DNA of 64,000 nucleotides from Methylobacterium soli (GTDB lineage Bacteria; Pseudomonadota; Alphaproteobacteria; Rhizobiales; Beijerinckiaceae): contig NZ_VZZK01000005.1 in the NCBI RefSeq assembly GCF_008806385.1, positions 170,835 through 234,834 of the forward strand, read 5' to 3'. This document shows, in pieces, positions 45,201 through 52,087 of the stretch. Both the position numbers and the translations under genes were made by a program. Under the pieces are notes generated by a model, which made no database searches, was not told the DNA's origin, and worked only from the letters and a program-made list of their open reading frames with translations. Each line of letters opens with the position of its first letter. Position 1 is the stretch's first letter.

Positions 45201-46384
45201 GGGCCGCCGATCAGCAACTCGCCCTGCTGGCCGGGCGCGAGCAGGTTGAGGGCCTCGTCCGCGACATAGATCGTGTAGTTCGGGATCGGGCCCCCGATGG
45301 TGACGGGCTCGCCCGGCCGCATCTCGGCCGCGGTCGCCACCACGGTGGCCTCCGTCGGCCCGTAGGTGTTGAAGAGCTGGCGCGAGGGGGTCGCCCAGCG
45401 GGCGACGAGGGGCTCCGGCAGGGCCTCGCCACCCAGCAGCACGAGGCGGACGGTCGGCAGGTCCTGGCTGATCATGGCAAGCAGCGTCGGCACGGTGTCG
45501 ATGACGGTGCAGCCGGCCTCCGTCAGGATGCCGGGCAGCGCTTCGACGTCGCCCATCATGGCGGGCGAGGCCACGAACAGGCTCGCGCCGACGAGATACG
45601 GGACCCAGATCTCCTCCATCGAGAGATCGAAGGCGACCGAGGCGCCCTGGAACACGACGTCGTCGCCCCGCATGCCGTAGAGGGCGTTCCCGGAGCGCAG
45701 GAAGTGGCAGATATTGGCGTGGCTGATGACGATGCCCTTGGGCACGCCGGTCGAGCCCGAGGTGTAGATCAGGTAGGCCGGGTGCCGCGGCGTCAGGCCG
45801 GCGGCCCGCAGGTCGGGGATCGGCGCGTCGGCGGGGGTGCCGGCGGCAAGCTCGTCCGGGGTCAGGGCGGGCGCGGCATCCGGCGCGCCGGGCCGCAGCG
45901 CCGAGGAAACCAGGAGCGCCTTGGCGGCCGCATCCGCGAGGCAGACCGCCACCCGGTCCGCCGGCGCCTCGGCGTCGAAGGGCAGCCAGGCCGCCCCCGA
46001 CAGGGTGATGCCGATCTGCGTGACCAGGAGGTCCGGCCCGCGCGCCATCCAGAGGCCGACCACGTCGCCGGGGCCGATGCCGCGATGCGCCAGCCCCCGG
46101 GCGATCCGCCCCGCTTGCGCGACCACCTCCGCGTAGGTCAGGTGCGGATGGCGCCCGTCGGGACCTTTCCGCGCCCCGTCGATCAGGGCCGGGTGGTCGG
46201 GCCGTGCAGCGGCGGTGGCGAGGAAGATCTCCGGCAGAACCTCGTCGCGGATCAGCTCGGGCTGGACCGCTCCGCGCAGGAAGGCCTTGCCCGACAGGCT
46301 CGCATCCACCGCGCGCGCCGCGACCACGCGCTCCTGCGCGTGCGTCTCCGCGACGGGCCGGGTCATCTCGGCGAGACTGCTCAT
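42284..46384 (-). CDS. Pls/PosA-family membrane peptide synthetase
   Basis: A 1366-residue protein. Residues about 50-545 form an adenylation domain: YTSGSTGVPKG 207-217, GEALPEP 319-325, NTYGPTEATVV 339-349, YRSGD 427-431, TSGKVDRK 533-540. A carrier domain follows with Ser594 in GGHS. Residues 650-1366 are membrane-bound and contain a threefold repeat of hydrophobic segments, a Trp/Tyr-rich motif, and a left-handed beta-helix hexapeptide block (about 774-862, 1016-1095, 1260-1345). This is the architecture of the Pls/PosA group, whose known member makes epsilon-poly-lysine. My hand-read pocket residues are D253 L254 E257 D296 V315 L317 T340 V348 V349 K536; the acidic pair suggests a basic amino acid. 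No condensation or thioesterase domain and no carrier-activating transferase is nearby. Confidence 0.88.
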   Translation of the reverse strand: MSSLAEMTRPVAETHAQERVVAARAVDASLSGKAFLRGAVQPELIRDEVLPEIFLATAAARPDHPALIDGARKGPDGRHPHLTYAEVVAQAGRIARGLAHRGIGPGDVVGLWMARGPDLLVTQIGITLSGAAWLPFDAEAPADRVAVCLADAAAKALLVSSALRPGAPDAAPALTPDELAAGTPADAPIPDLRAAGLTPRHPAYLIYTSGSTGVPKGIVISHANICHFLRSGNALYGMRGDDVVFQGASVAFDLSMEEIWVPYLVGASLFVASPAMMGDVEALPGILTEAGCTVIDTVPTLLAMISQDLPTVRLVLLGGEALPEPLVARWATPSRQLFNTYGPTEATVVATAAEMRPGEPVTIGGPIPNYTIYVADEALNLLAPGQQGELLIGGPGVAGGYLQRPELTAEKFVANPFADDGADPVLYRSGDAVTLDAAGNILFQGRIDDQVKIRGFRVELGEIEARIQAQAGLNQAAVVLRQDDGVDRLVAFLVPERGAEIDKAALRQALAAQMPPYMVPGHFEFVPVLPRLTSGKVDRKALRAAPLTIAVVEGEQEPPANETEAALLAAANQVFGPQPILLDGDFFTDLGGHSLLAARFVSAVREAPALAAITLQDVYARRTLRAMSDALIERTGGAGSQAVSRDLAFAAPPLLRRALCGLAQAVALPFVIALATAQWLGIFVTYLLLTGGSLGFFGELAVLLLVYIGINAVTACIAVAAKWLILGRTRPGRYPLWGVYYYRWWLTQRLTPLVHVKWLQGSPAIVIYLRLLGARIGRDTLISDTDIGAPDLLSIGDGASLGGRLVIANAEVTGNELVIGSVTIGRDVAIGTSCVISHDTEIGDQAEIADLTTIPAGTRVGARECWDGSPGRKVGLADPSGLPEPATASPRRRAAFLAAYTLLLAAIPAVGLLPIFPAFFIFDQISDSLGTITDIDYHWYLPLLTWPTAMLMTAGTVMLIAGIRWAILPRRRSGTYSVHSGFYLRKWTVALAAEVTLETLSSLFATVYMRAWYRLMGARMGQGAEISTNLGSRHDLAAIGARNFIADEVVYGEEEIRRGWMHLHEARTGARVFVGNDAVVPPGAVIPDDVLIGIKSKPPANSMMAPGETWFGSPPIKLPVRQKVDLGSLAQTYEPGLGPKLRRGIFEAFATSFSPMLYITLAITAIDWYFYPAILAGDWLGLAVSFVVVSVAIAMIQSSAVIGLKWLLMGRYQPGMRPMWSWWAMRTEAIAVAYWGLAGKVLLEHLQGTPFLPWALRLFGVKVGQGVCMLTTDITEFDCVSIGDYATINRTSALQTHLYEDRIMKVGRVAVGRGVSVGAFSTVLYDTRVGDYARLRPLTIVMKGESIPAHSEWEGAPAVPVVHEAP

Positions 46385-46613
46385 CCGCTGCTCCGCTGCC
46401 GGCCCCGTCACCGTGGGAACCGCCTTGTCTGCCGGTCCATGGTCCCGGATCGTGCCGTTATCGAGGCGGGCCGCCTCTCCGGGCAAGCCAGCCGCGCCGC
46501 TCGCCCACGGGCAAGGCGGCGGATACCGCAGGACGATCACGCGATTCCGCTCCCCGGTCCGGCAGCGGATCCTAGGCATATAGGGCGTCTGCTTGAACCT
46601 GAGTTGAATACGC

Positions 46614-47201
46614 TCAGGCCCAGCGCCAGCCCGCCGCATCGAGCACGAGGATGCTGCCCTGCCGCACGCCGATGCGCGGGGCCGCCCAGGGATCGAGATG
46701 GCCGAGCGCCACCAGCATGGCGCGGGCGATGCCGCCATGGGCCACCACCACCGTGGTGCCGCGCAGGCCCGCGACGACGGGCGCGACGCGCTCGGTCAGC
46801 ATCGCGTAGCTCTCGCCCCCGGCGCCGGGCGGCTGGTAGCCCCAGCGGTCGCGGTCGCGCGCCGCCGCGCCGGCCGGGTCCCGCCGGCGGATCTCGGCCC
46901 AGGTGGACCCCTCCCAGGCGCCGAAGCCGATCTCCTTGAGGCGCGGATCGGTGCGGTACTCCTCCGGCGGCAGGTTCAGGCAGGCGCGCAAAGCCTCCAT
47001 GGTCCGCCGGGTCCGGATCAGGGGGCTCGCCACGAAGTCGGTCTCCGCGAGGGCGTCGCCCGTCAGGGCGCGCAGCCGGTCGGCCGCCTCCTCCGCCTGC
47101 CGCAGCCCGGTGGCGTTGAGGTTGGTGTCGCGCTGTCCCTGGAGACGGCCCTCCGCGTTCCAGTCGGTCTGGCCGTGGCGGACGAAATAGATCGTCGGCA
47201 T
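46614..47201 (-). CDS. Histidine phosphatase family protein (GpmB-like)
   Basis: A 195-residue branch-1 histidine phosphatase. The phosphorylated histidine is His9 in FVRHGQTDWN; the second half-site is VVVAHGGIARAM near residue 145, and GFGAWEGSTWAEI supplies the general-acid region. It may act as a phosphoglycerate mutase-like enzyme or a small-molecule phosphatase; substrate unknown. ATG 47201 starts MPTIYFVRHGQT; an upstream frame of 13 codons is not needed. Same strand and 229 bp upstream of the peptide synthetase, divergent from PPK2. Confidence 0.9.
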   Translation of the reverse strand: MPTIYFVRHGQTDWNAEGRLQGQRDTNLNATGLRQAEEAADRLRALTGDALAETDFVASPLIRTRRTMEALRACLNLPPEEYRTDPRLKEIGFGAWEGSTWAEIRRRDPAGAAARDRDRWGYQPPGAGGESYAMLTERVAPVVAGLRGTTVVVAHGGIARAMLVALGHLDPWAAPRIGVRQGSILVLDAAGWRWA

Positions 47202-47345
47202 GCGGGGGCTCAGCCCCCCGCCCGGCATGGGCCAGGGCATCCGCCCTTGCCGGAACGGCTCAGCCTGCCGATTGTTGTCGCACTCACGCGACCCTCCTCA
47301 GTGCCCCTGCCGGGGCGCGTCGATTGCGAGCAACAGAATTTCGTC

Positions 47346-48425
47346 ATGTCGAAGAAGCACGGCAAGCATGGTCGGGGCCAGCGCGGGGAGAGGTCAGGCG
47401 TAACAAAGTCGCAGGATCCTCGCGAGCCGAATCCGCGCGCACCCGGCCCCGCCGCGGGGCCGCCCGGCCAGGGCTCGTCCAAGGCCTCGTCCCGGCAGGC
47501 GGCGCGGCAGGCGGCACGGGAGGCGGCGCCGTCCTCCGCCCTCTGGGCCGCCGCCGCCGCCGAGATCGCCGGCCTCAGCCCCGCCCTTCTGGCCGGCCAC
47601 ATCCCGGCCCTGCCGCCGGCCGCCGCCGGCATCGTGACGATCGAGCCGGGCCGCCCCTGCCTCCTGTCGCGCATCGACCCGGATGCCGATGGCGGCCTCG
47701 ACAAGGACGAGGCCAAGGCGGCGCTGAGCGTGGAGCGGGCCCGGATCCAGGGCCTGCAGGAGCGCCTCTATGGCGAGGGCAAGCGCAGCCTCCTGGTGGT
47801 GTTCCAGGCGATCGACACCGGCGGCAAGGACGGGACGATCCGGTCGGTGCTCGAGGGCGTGAACCCGCAGGGCTGCCGGGTCTGGTCCTTCAAGGTGCCG
47901 AGCACGGAGGAACTCGATCACGACTTCCTCTGGCGCTACCACAAGCGCACGCCGGGGCGGGGCATGATCGGGGTGTTCAACCGCAGCCATTACGAGGACG
48001 TGCTCGTGGTGCGGGTGAAGGATCTGGTGCCGGAGGAGGTCTGGCGCGCCCGCTACGGGCTGATCAACGATTTCGAGCGCCTGCTCACGGCCTCGGGCAC
48101 CACCGTGCTGAAGTTCTTCCTGCACATCTCGAAGGACGAGCAGAAGGAGCGGCTCGAATCCCGCATCGCCGACCCCGAGAAGCACTGGAAGTTCGATCCG
48201 GCCGATCTCGTCGAGCGCCGCTCCTGGGACGCCTATCAGGCGGCCTTCGACGACGCGCTGACCCGCTGCTCGACGCCCTACGCCCCGTGGCACGTGGTGC
48301 CGGCAAACCGGAAGTGGTTCCGCAACCTCATCGTCGCCCGCACCATCGCCGACACCCTGGAGGCGATGAACCCGCAATTCCCCGCGGCCGCCGAGGGGAT
48401 CGCGGGCCTGACGGTCCCGGATTGA
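47346..48425 (+). CDS. PPK2-family polyphosphate kinase
   Basis: A 359-residue protein. The first 60 residues are basic and Pro/Ala/Gln-rich, probably disordered. The PPK2 domain follows: Walker A-like FQAIDTGGKDGTIRSVLEGVN (split about residues 156-176), and FNRSHYEDVLVVRVKDL near residue 215. The family moves phosphate between polyphosphate and nucleotides; the FNRSHYEDVLV pattern is of the polyphosphate-to-nucleotide type (TIGR03709-like), so ADP or AMP may be the acceptor. Length is above the usual 250-300 because of the N-terminal extension. Start ATG 47346 lacks a strong ribosome site. Confidence 0.88.
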   Translation: MSKKHGKHGRGQRGERSGVTKSQDPREPNPRAPGPAAGPPGQGSSKASSRQAARQAAREAAPSSALWAAAAAEIAGLSPALLAGHIPALPPAAAGIVTIEPGRPCLLSRIDPDADGGLDKDEAKAALSVERARIQGLQERLYGEGKRSLLVVFQAIDTGGKDGTIRSVLEGVNPQGCRVWSFKVPSTEELDHDFLWRYHKRTPGRGMIGVFNRSHYEDVLVVRVKDLVPEEVWRARYGLINDFERLLTASGTTVLKFFLHISKDEQKERLESRIADPEKHWKFDPADLVERRSWDAYQAAFDDALTRCSTPYAPWHVVPANRKWFRNLIVARTIADTLEAMNPQFPAAAEGIAGLTVPD

Positions 48426-48453
48426 CCGCGCGCACCGTCGGGCGCGCCCGGTC

Positions 48454-49314
48454 TCAATCCCGGTCGAGGGAGAGGTCCGGCGCCTCGGGGTTCTTCATGC
48501 CGACGACGTGGTAGCCCGCGTCGACGTGCAGGATCTCGCCGGTCATGCCGCGGGACATGTCGGAGACGAGATAGGCCGCCGTCTCGCCGACCTCGTCGAT
48601 GGTCACGGTCCGGCGCAGCGGCGCGTTGTACTCGTTCCATTTCAGGATGTAGCGGAAATCGCCGATGCCGGAGGCCGCGAGCGTCTTGATCGGGCCGGCC
48701 GAGATCGCGTTGACCCGGATGTTCTGCGGCCCGAGATCGGCCGCGAGGTAGCGCACCGAGGCTTCGAGGGCGGCCTTGGCCACCCCCATGACGTTGTAGT
48801 GGGGCATCCACTTCTCGGCGCCGTAATAGGTCAGCGTCAGGAGCGAGCCGCCGTTGCGCATCAGCTTCTCGGCGCGCTGCGCCACGGCCGTGAACGAGTA
48901 GCAGGAGATCAGGAGCGACTTGGTGAAGTTGCCCTCGCTCGTCTCGATGTAGCGGCCGGTCAGCTCGTCCTTGTCCGAGAAGGCGATGCAGTGGACGACG
49001 AAGTCGATCCCCTCCGGGAAGACGCGCCCGGCTTCCGCGAAGACGGCGTCGATCGAGGCCGGGTCGGTGACGTCGCAATGCCCGACGACCTGCGCGTCGA
49101 GCTCACGCGCCAGCGGCTCGACCCGCTTCTTCAGGGCATCGCCCTGGTAGGTGAAGGCGAGCTTGGCGCCGTGCGCATGCGCGCTCTTGGCAATGCCCCA
49201 GGCGATTGAGCGGTTGTTGGCGACACCGAGGATCAACCCGCGCTTGCCCGCCAGCAGCCCGCGCCCGGTGGAGCCGGAGCCGTCGCGATCGTGAGCCGGG
49301 TCGATATCCGCCAT
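48454..49314 (-). CDS. fabI: Enoyl-[acyl-carrier-protein] reductase, FabI type
   Basis: A 286-residue NADH-dependent enoyl-ACP reductase of fatty-acid elongation. FabI features: LILGVANNRSIAWGIAK near residue 27, CDVTDPASID near 80, SLLTLTYYGAEKWMPHYNVM with the Tyr-x6-Lys pair (YNVMGVAK) near residue 170, and AISAGPIKTLAASGI. Sequence order distinguishes it from classic SDR keto-reductases. ATG 49314 gives a 20-residue N-terminal extension ending in LLAGKRGLI. Convergent with PPK2. Confidence 0.95.
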   Translation of the reverse strand: MADIDPAHDRDGSGSTGRGLLAGKRGLILGVANNRSIAWGIAKSAHAHGAKLAFTYQGDALKKRVEPLARELDAQVVGHCDVTDPASIDAVFAEAGRVFPEGIDFVVHCIAFSDKDELTGRYIETSEGNFTKSLLISCYSFTAVAQRAEKLMRNGGSLLTLTYYGAEKWMPHYNVMGVAKAALEASVRYLAADLGPQNIRVNAISAGPIKTLAASGIGDFRYILKWNEYNAPLRRTVTIDEVGETAAYLVSDMSRGMTGEILHVDAGYHVVGMKNPEAPDLSLDRD

Positions 49315-49476
49315 GATTCACCTGAAACGAAGCGCCGCGGCGTGCCGGGAGGGCGGCCCGCCGCGGATGCGGACGGGCCATGCGCGCCGCGGGCATCCTT
49401 AGCGGAGGTGCGCGGAGGACGGAAGTGCGGGCGAGGAAGTCGCGGCGGCAACGCCGCGGCGCCGCGATCCCGCCGG

Positions 49477-50427
49477 TCACTCCGCCCGGGCGCGCCGCGC
49501 CTGCGCGTATTCGGTGAGCGCCGCGTCCTCGCCGGCCGGCAGGGTGATGGCGGTGGTCGCCAACAGGTCGCCGCGGCTGCCGTCCTTCTTGGGCAGGCCC
49601 TTGCCGCGCAACCGGAAGGTGCGCCCGGAACTCGTCATCGGGGGCATCCGCATCTCGACCGCGCCGGTCAGGGTCGGGACCCGGATCGCCCCGCCCAGAA
49701 CCGCATCCTCCAGCGGCACCTCGACGGTCGCGCGCAGATCCGCCCCCTCGACCTTGAAGCGGGGATGGGGGAGGACGTGGATGGTCAGGAGCGCGTCGCC
49801 GGGCTCGCCGCGCGCGCCGCCGGGCTGGCCGAGGCCGCGCAGCCGGATGGTCTGGCCGTCGACGACGCCCTTGGGGATCATCACGTCGACCTCGCGCCCG
49901 CCCGGCAGGCCGAGGCGCAGCTTCTCCTCGCTCGCGACCTGCTCCAGCGTCACCTTCAGCTCCGCCGCGACGTCATCGCCGCGGGCGGGGCCGCGCTGGA
50001 AGCCGCCGCCCATGCCCCCCGGCCCGGCGCCCGCAGGGCCCGCGCCGCCGGCGCGAAAGGCCTCGCCGAACAGGTGCGAGAAGATGTCCTCCCCGATGCC
50101 GCCGCCGCCGCGGGGGCGGCCCATGCCCTCGAAATCGAAGGAATTGGCTCGGCCACCGCCGCCTCCGCCGAAGCCCGAGAACCCCTCGAAGCCGGTGGCG
50201 CGGGGCTTGCCGTCGCCGTCGATCTCGCCGCGGTCGAACTGCGCGCGCTTGGCCGAGTCGCCCAGGATCTCGTAGGCGGTGTTGGCCTCGGCGAAGCGGT
50301 CCTTCGCCTTGGCGTCGTCCTTGTTGCGGTCGGGATGGTAGGTCTTGGCAAGCTTGCGGAAGGCCTTCTTGATGTCGGCCTCGCTCGCGCCCTTCGGGAC
50401 ACCCAGAACGTCGTAAGGATTGCGCAT
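49477..50427 (-). CDS. DnaJ-type co-chaperone without zinc finger (CbpA-like)
   Basis: A 316-residue protein. The J domain spans residues 1-65 with HPD in TYHPDRN and start [15 protein letters not shown] Gly/Phe-rich linker (about 75-150, [10 protein letters not shown]) and two DnaJ C-terminal beta domains follow ([34 protein letters not shown]). The four CxxCxGxG motifs of true DnaJ are missing, so it is a class B, CbpA-like partner of DnaK. ATG 50427 fits; the frame runs upstream to 50538 without support. Confidence 0.92.
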   Translation of the reverse strand: MRNPYDVLGVPKGASEADIKKAFRKLAKTYHPDRNKDDAKAKDRFAEANTAYEILGDSAKRAQFDRGEIDGDGKPRATGFEGFSGFGGGGGGRANSFDFEGMGRPRGGGGIGEDIFSHLFGEAFRAGGAGPAGAGPGGMGGGFQRGPARGDDVAAELKVTLEQVASEEKLRLGLPGGREVDVMIPKGVVDGQTIRLRGLGQPGGARGEPGDALLTIHVLPHPRFKVEGADLRATVEVPLEDAVLGGAIRVPTLTGAVEMRMPPMTSSGRTFRLRGKGLPKKDGSRGDLLATTAITLPAGEDAALTEYAQARRARAE

Positions 50428-50631
50428 CGGACTTTCGGATTTCGGTGCCGCGCATGGCGGATCATGACACGTGTCCGGGTATGTGGACGACGTGTTGCTT
50501 CTTTGCAACGCAGTCACTGGCAAAAGTCGGCGCAACATCCCGCCGCGTCAAGCCGCAGGTGGGGATCTGGACCGCCCAGACGAATGCGGCGGAAGATCAC
50601 TCCTCGGGGCGCATCGCTAAGAGGGCGTACC

Positions 50632-51153
50632 TCAGCTGTCCTTGGCCGAGCGGACCCGCTTCAGCTCCCAGCTGCCGCCCGAGAGCTTGCAGCCCGTGCC
50701 GCGCACGAAGCGGCTGTTCTCCGGCGTGATCACCGAGGCCAGGAAGTCGCGGCAGATCTCGTCATTGGCGACGTAGGGCAGGCCCGTCGGGTTGACCGAG
50801 CCGCGCAGGCTCGATTCCGGATTGTCCCATTTCACCGGGCGCCCGTTGCCCTGCGGGTCGAGCGCCACCGTCAGGGCGGCGTGGGCCCGGCGCCAATCCT
50901 CCTCGCCGAGATCGGCCCCGAAGCTCATCGGCCGCTTCGCGATGCTGCCCGTCACGGTCGGTTCCGGGCTCAGCTCGGCGGCCGGGGCGGGCTTGGCGGC
51001 CTCGCTCTGGAAGATCAGCAGCGGCTGGCTGCAGCCGCAGAGCGGCGCCAGGAGGCAGAGGGCGATGAGCGGCCCGGCCGGCGCCCGGGCGGGTTGGCGG
51101 CGGAAAAGCCGCTGTGTCGCTGCGGCGGGGCCTTTACAGTCGCGACGACGCAT
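50632..51153 (-). CDS. Surface-antigen-like lipoprotein (RT0821/Lpp0805-like)
   Basis: A 173-residue exported protein. A basic N-terminus precedes a lipobox-like segment, LIALCLLAPLCGCSQ, then a linker with TVTGSI, and the conserved tail VALDPQGNGRPVKWDNPESSLRG ... CRDFLASVI ... GTGCKLSGGSWEL (outline). Such tails are typical of small alphaproteobacterial surface-antigen family proteins, function unknown. Lipidation at the first cysteine of CGC is plausible. ATG 51153 is preceded by AGGTG; an ATG 15 codons upstream is less likely. Divergent from pdxH with 87 bp between the starts. Confidence 0.78.
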   Translation of the reverse strand: MRRRDCKGPAAATQRLFRRQPARAPAGPLIALCLLAPLCGCSQPLLIFQSEAAKPAPAAELSPEPTVTGSIAKRPMSFGADLGEEDWRRAHAALTVALDPQGNGRPVKWDNPESSLRGSVNPTGLPYVANDEICRDFLASVITPENSRFVRGTGCKLSGGSWELKRVRSAKDS

Positions 51154-51240
51154 TACACCTGAACTCACGACGGGACGACGCGCTCGATCATTCTCCACGT
51201 CGGTGCCCCCGACCCGGATGTCACAGGCGAGGAATAGACC

Positions 51241-51888
51241 TTGGACCGGTTAAGGATCGATGATTCCACCGCGCAGGCCGCGCCCGACTTCACCCTGAGC
51301 GAGGATCCGTACGCTCTGTTCTCGGCCTGGATGGCGCAGGCCGAGGCGGCCGAGCCCGAGGACCCAAACGCGATGGCGCTCGCCACGAGCGGGGCCGACG
51401 GGCTCCCGGACGTGCGCATCGTGCTCCTGAAGGGCGTCGACCGGCGCGGCTTCGTCTTCTACACGAACATGGAATCCGCCAAGGGCCAGGAACTGGCGCA
51501 GAACCCGCAAGCCGCACTGGTGCTGCACTGGAAGAGCCTGCGCCGGCAGGTCCGCGCCCGCGGCCGGGTGACGCGGGTCACGCCGGAGGAGGCGGATGCG
51601 TATTTCGCGAGCCGCCACCGGGAGAGCCGGATCGGCGCCCATGCCAGCCGGCAATCGCGCCCCCTCGCCGACCGGGCGACCCTGATGGCGGAGGTGGCGG
51701 ACCTCGCCGCCCGCTACGAGAACGCCCCCGTGCCGCGGCCCGAGCACTGGACCGGGTTCCGCATCGAGCCGGTCAGCATCGAGTTCTGGCAGAACGGCGA
51801 TTTCCGCCTGCACGACCGGGTGCGCTTCACCCGCGCGGGCGACGCCGCCCCCGACGCCCCCTGGAGCCGGTCGCGCCTCTACCCGTGA
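51241..51888 (+). CDS. pdxH: Pyridoxamine 5'-phosphate oxidase
   Basis: A 215-residue FMN enzyme that makes pyridoxal phosphate, the cofactor of the two cysteine desulfurases in this window among others. Family motifs: NAMALATSGADGLPDVRIVLLK, FYTNMESAKGQEL and the C-terminal EFWQNGDFRLHDR with WSRSRLYP. A TTG start at 51241 is supported by GAGGA 7 bases upstream and by an in-frame TAG two codons before. A 199-bp AT-rich gap separates it from the autotransporter. Confidence 0.95.
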   Translation: MDRLRIDDSTAQAAPDFTLSEDPYALFSAWMAQAEAAEPEDPNAMALATSGADGLPDVRIVLLKGVDRRGFVFYTNMESAKGQELAQNPQAALVLHWKSLRRQVRARGRVTRVTPEEADAYFASRHRESRIGAHASRQSRPLADRATLMAEVADLAARYENAPVPRPEHWTGFRIEPVSIEFWQNGDFRLHDRVRFTRAGDAAPDAPWSRSRLYP

Positions 51889-51892
51889 GCCG

Positions 51893-51906
51893 GGGCGGAT
51901 CCGCCC
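51893..51906. terminator. Short palindrome with T run after pdxH
   Basis: GGGCG-GATC-CGCCC is a 5-bp stem just after the pdxH stop, followed by GAAAAGATATTTTT. The T run is displaced by several bases, so this is a weak intrinsic terminator at best. Confidence 0.4.
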
Positions 51907-51961
51907 GAAAAGATATTTTTCTGCTCAAATAACTTCGGTCGGCTACGTGATCTCTCTGATT

Positions 51962-51979
51962 GATGAGATTGATCTCATC
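51962..51979. promoter_or_regulatory. Palindrome GATGAGAT-TG-ATCTCATC upstream of the adhesin
   Basis: A perfect 8-bp inverted repeat with a 2-base centre, in an AT-rich region 108 bp before the autotransporter start. It has the size of an operator for a dimeric regulator. There is no U tract, so it is not a terminator. Confidence 0.45.
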
Positions 51980-52087
51980 TGGCTGTGGACTTCCGCGGGA
52001 TGCTGATCATGGCCGATTAAACCGAGGCTGCCATGGTTATCGGCGCGTCAAAATTTTGTCGGCAAGACGCTTCGCCGGTTCCCCACC

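Noticed and set aside
43871..46939. A 1022-codon plus-strand frame opposite the peptide synthetase
   Set aside because: Shadow of the A and T domains; composition is Arg/Gly/Asp/His-rich without any recognisable fold.
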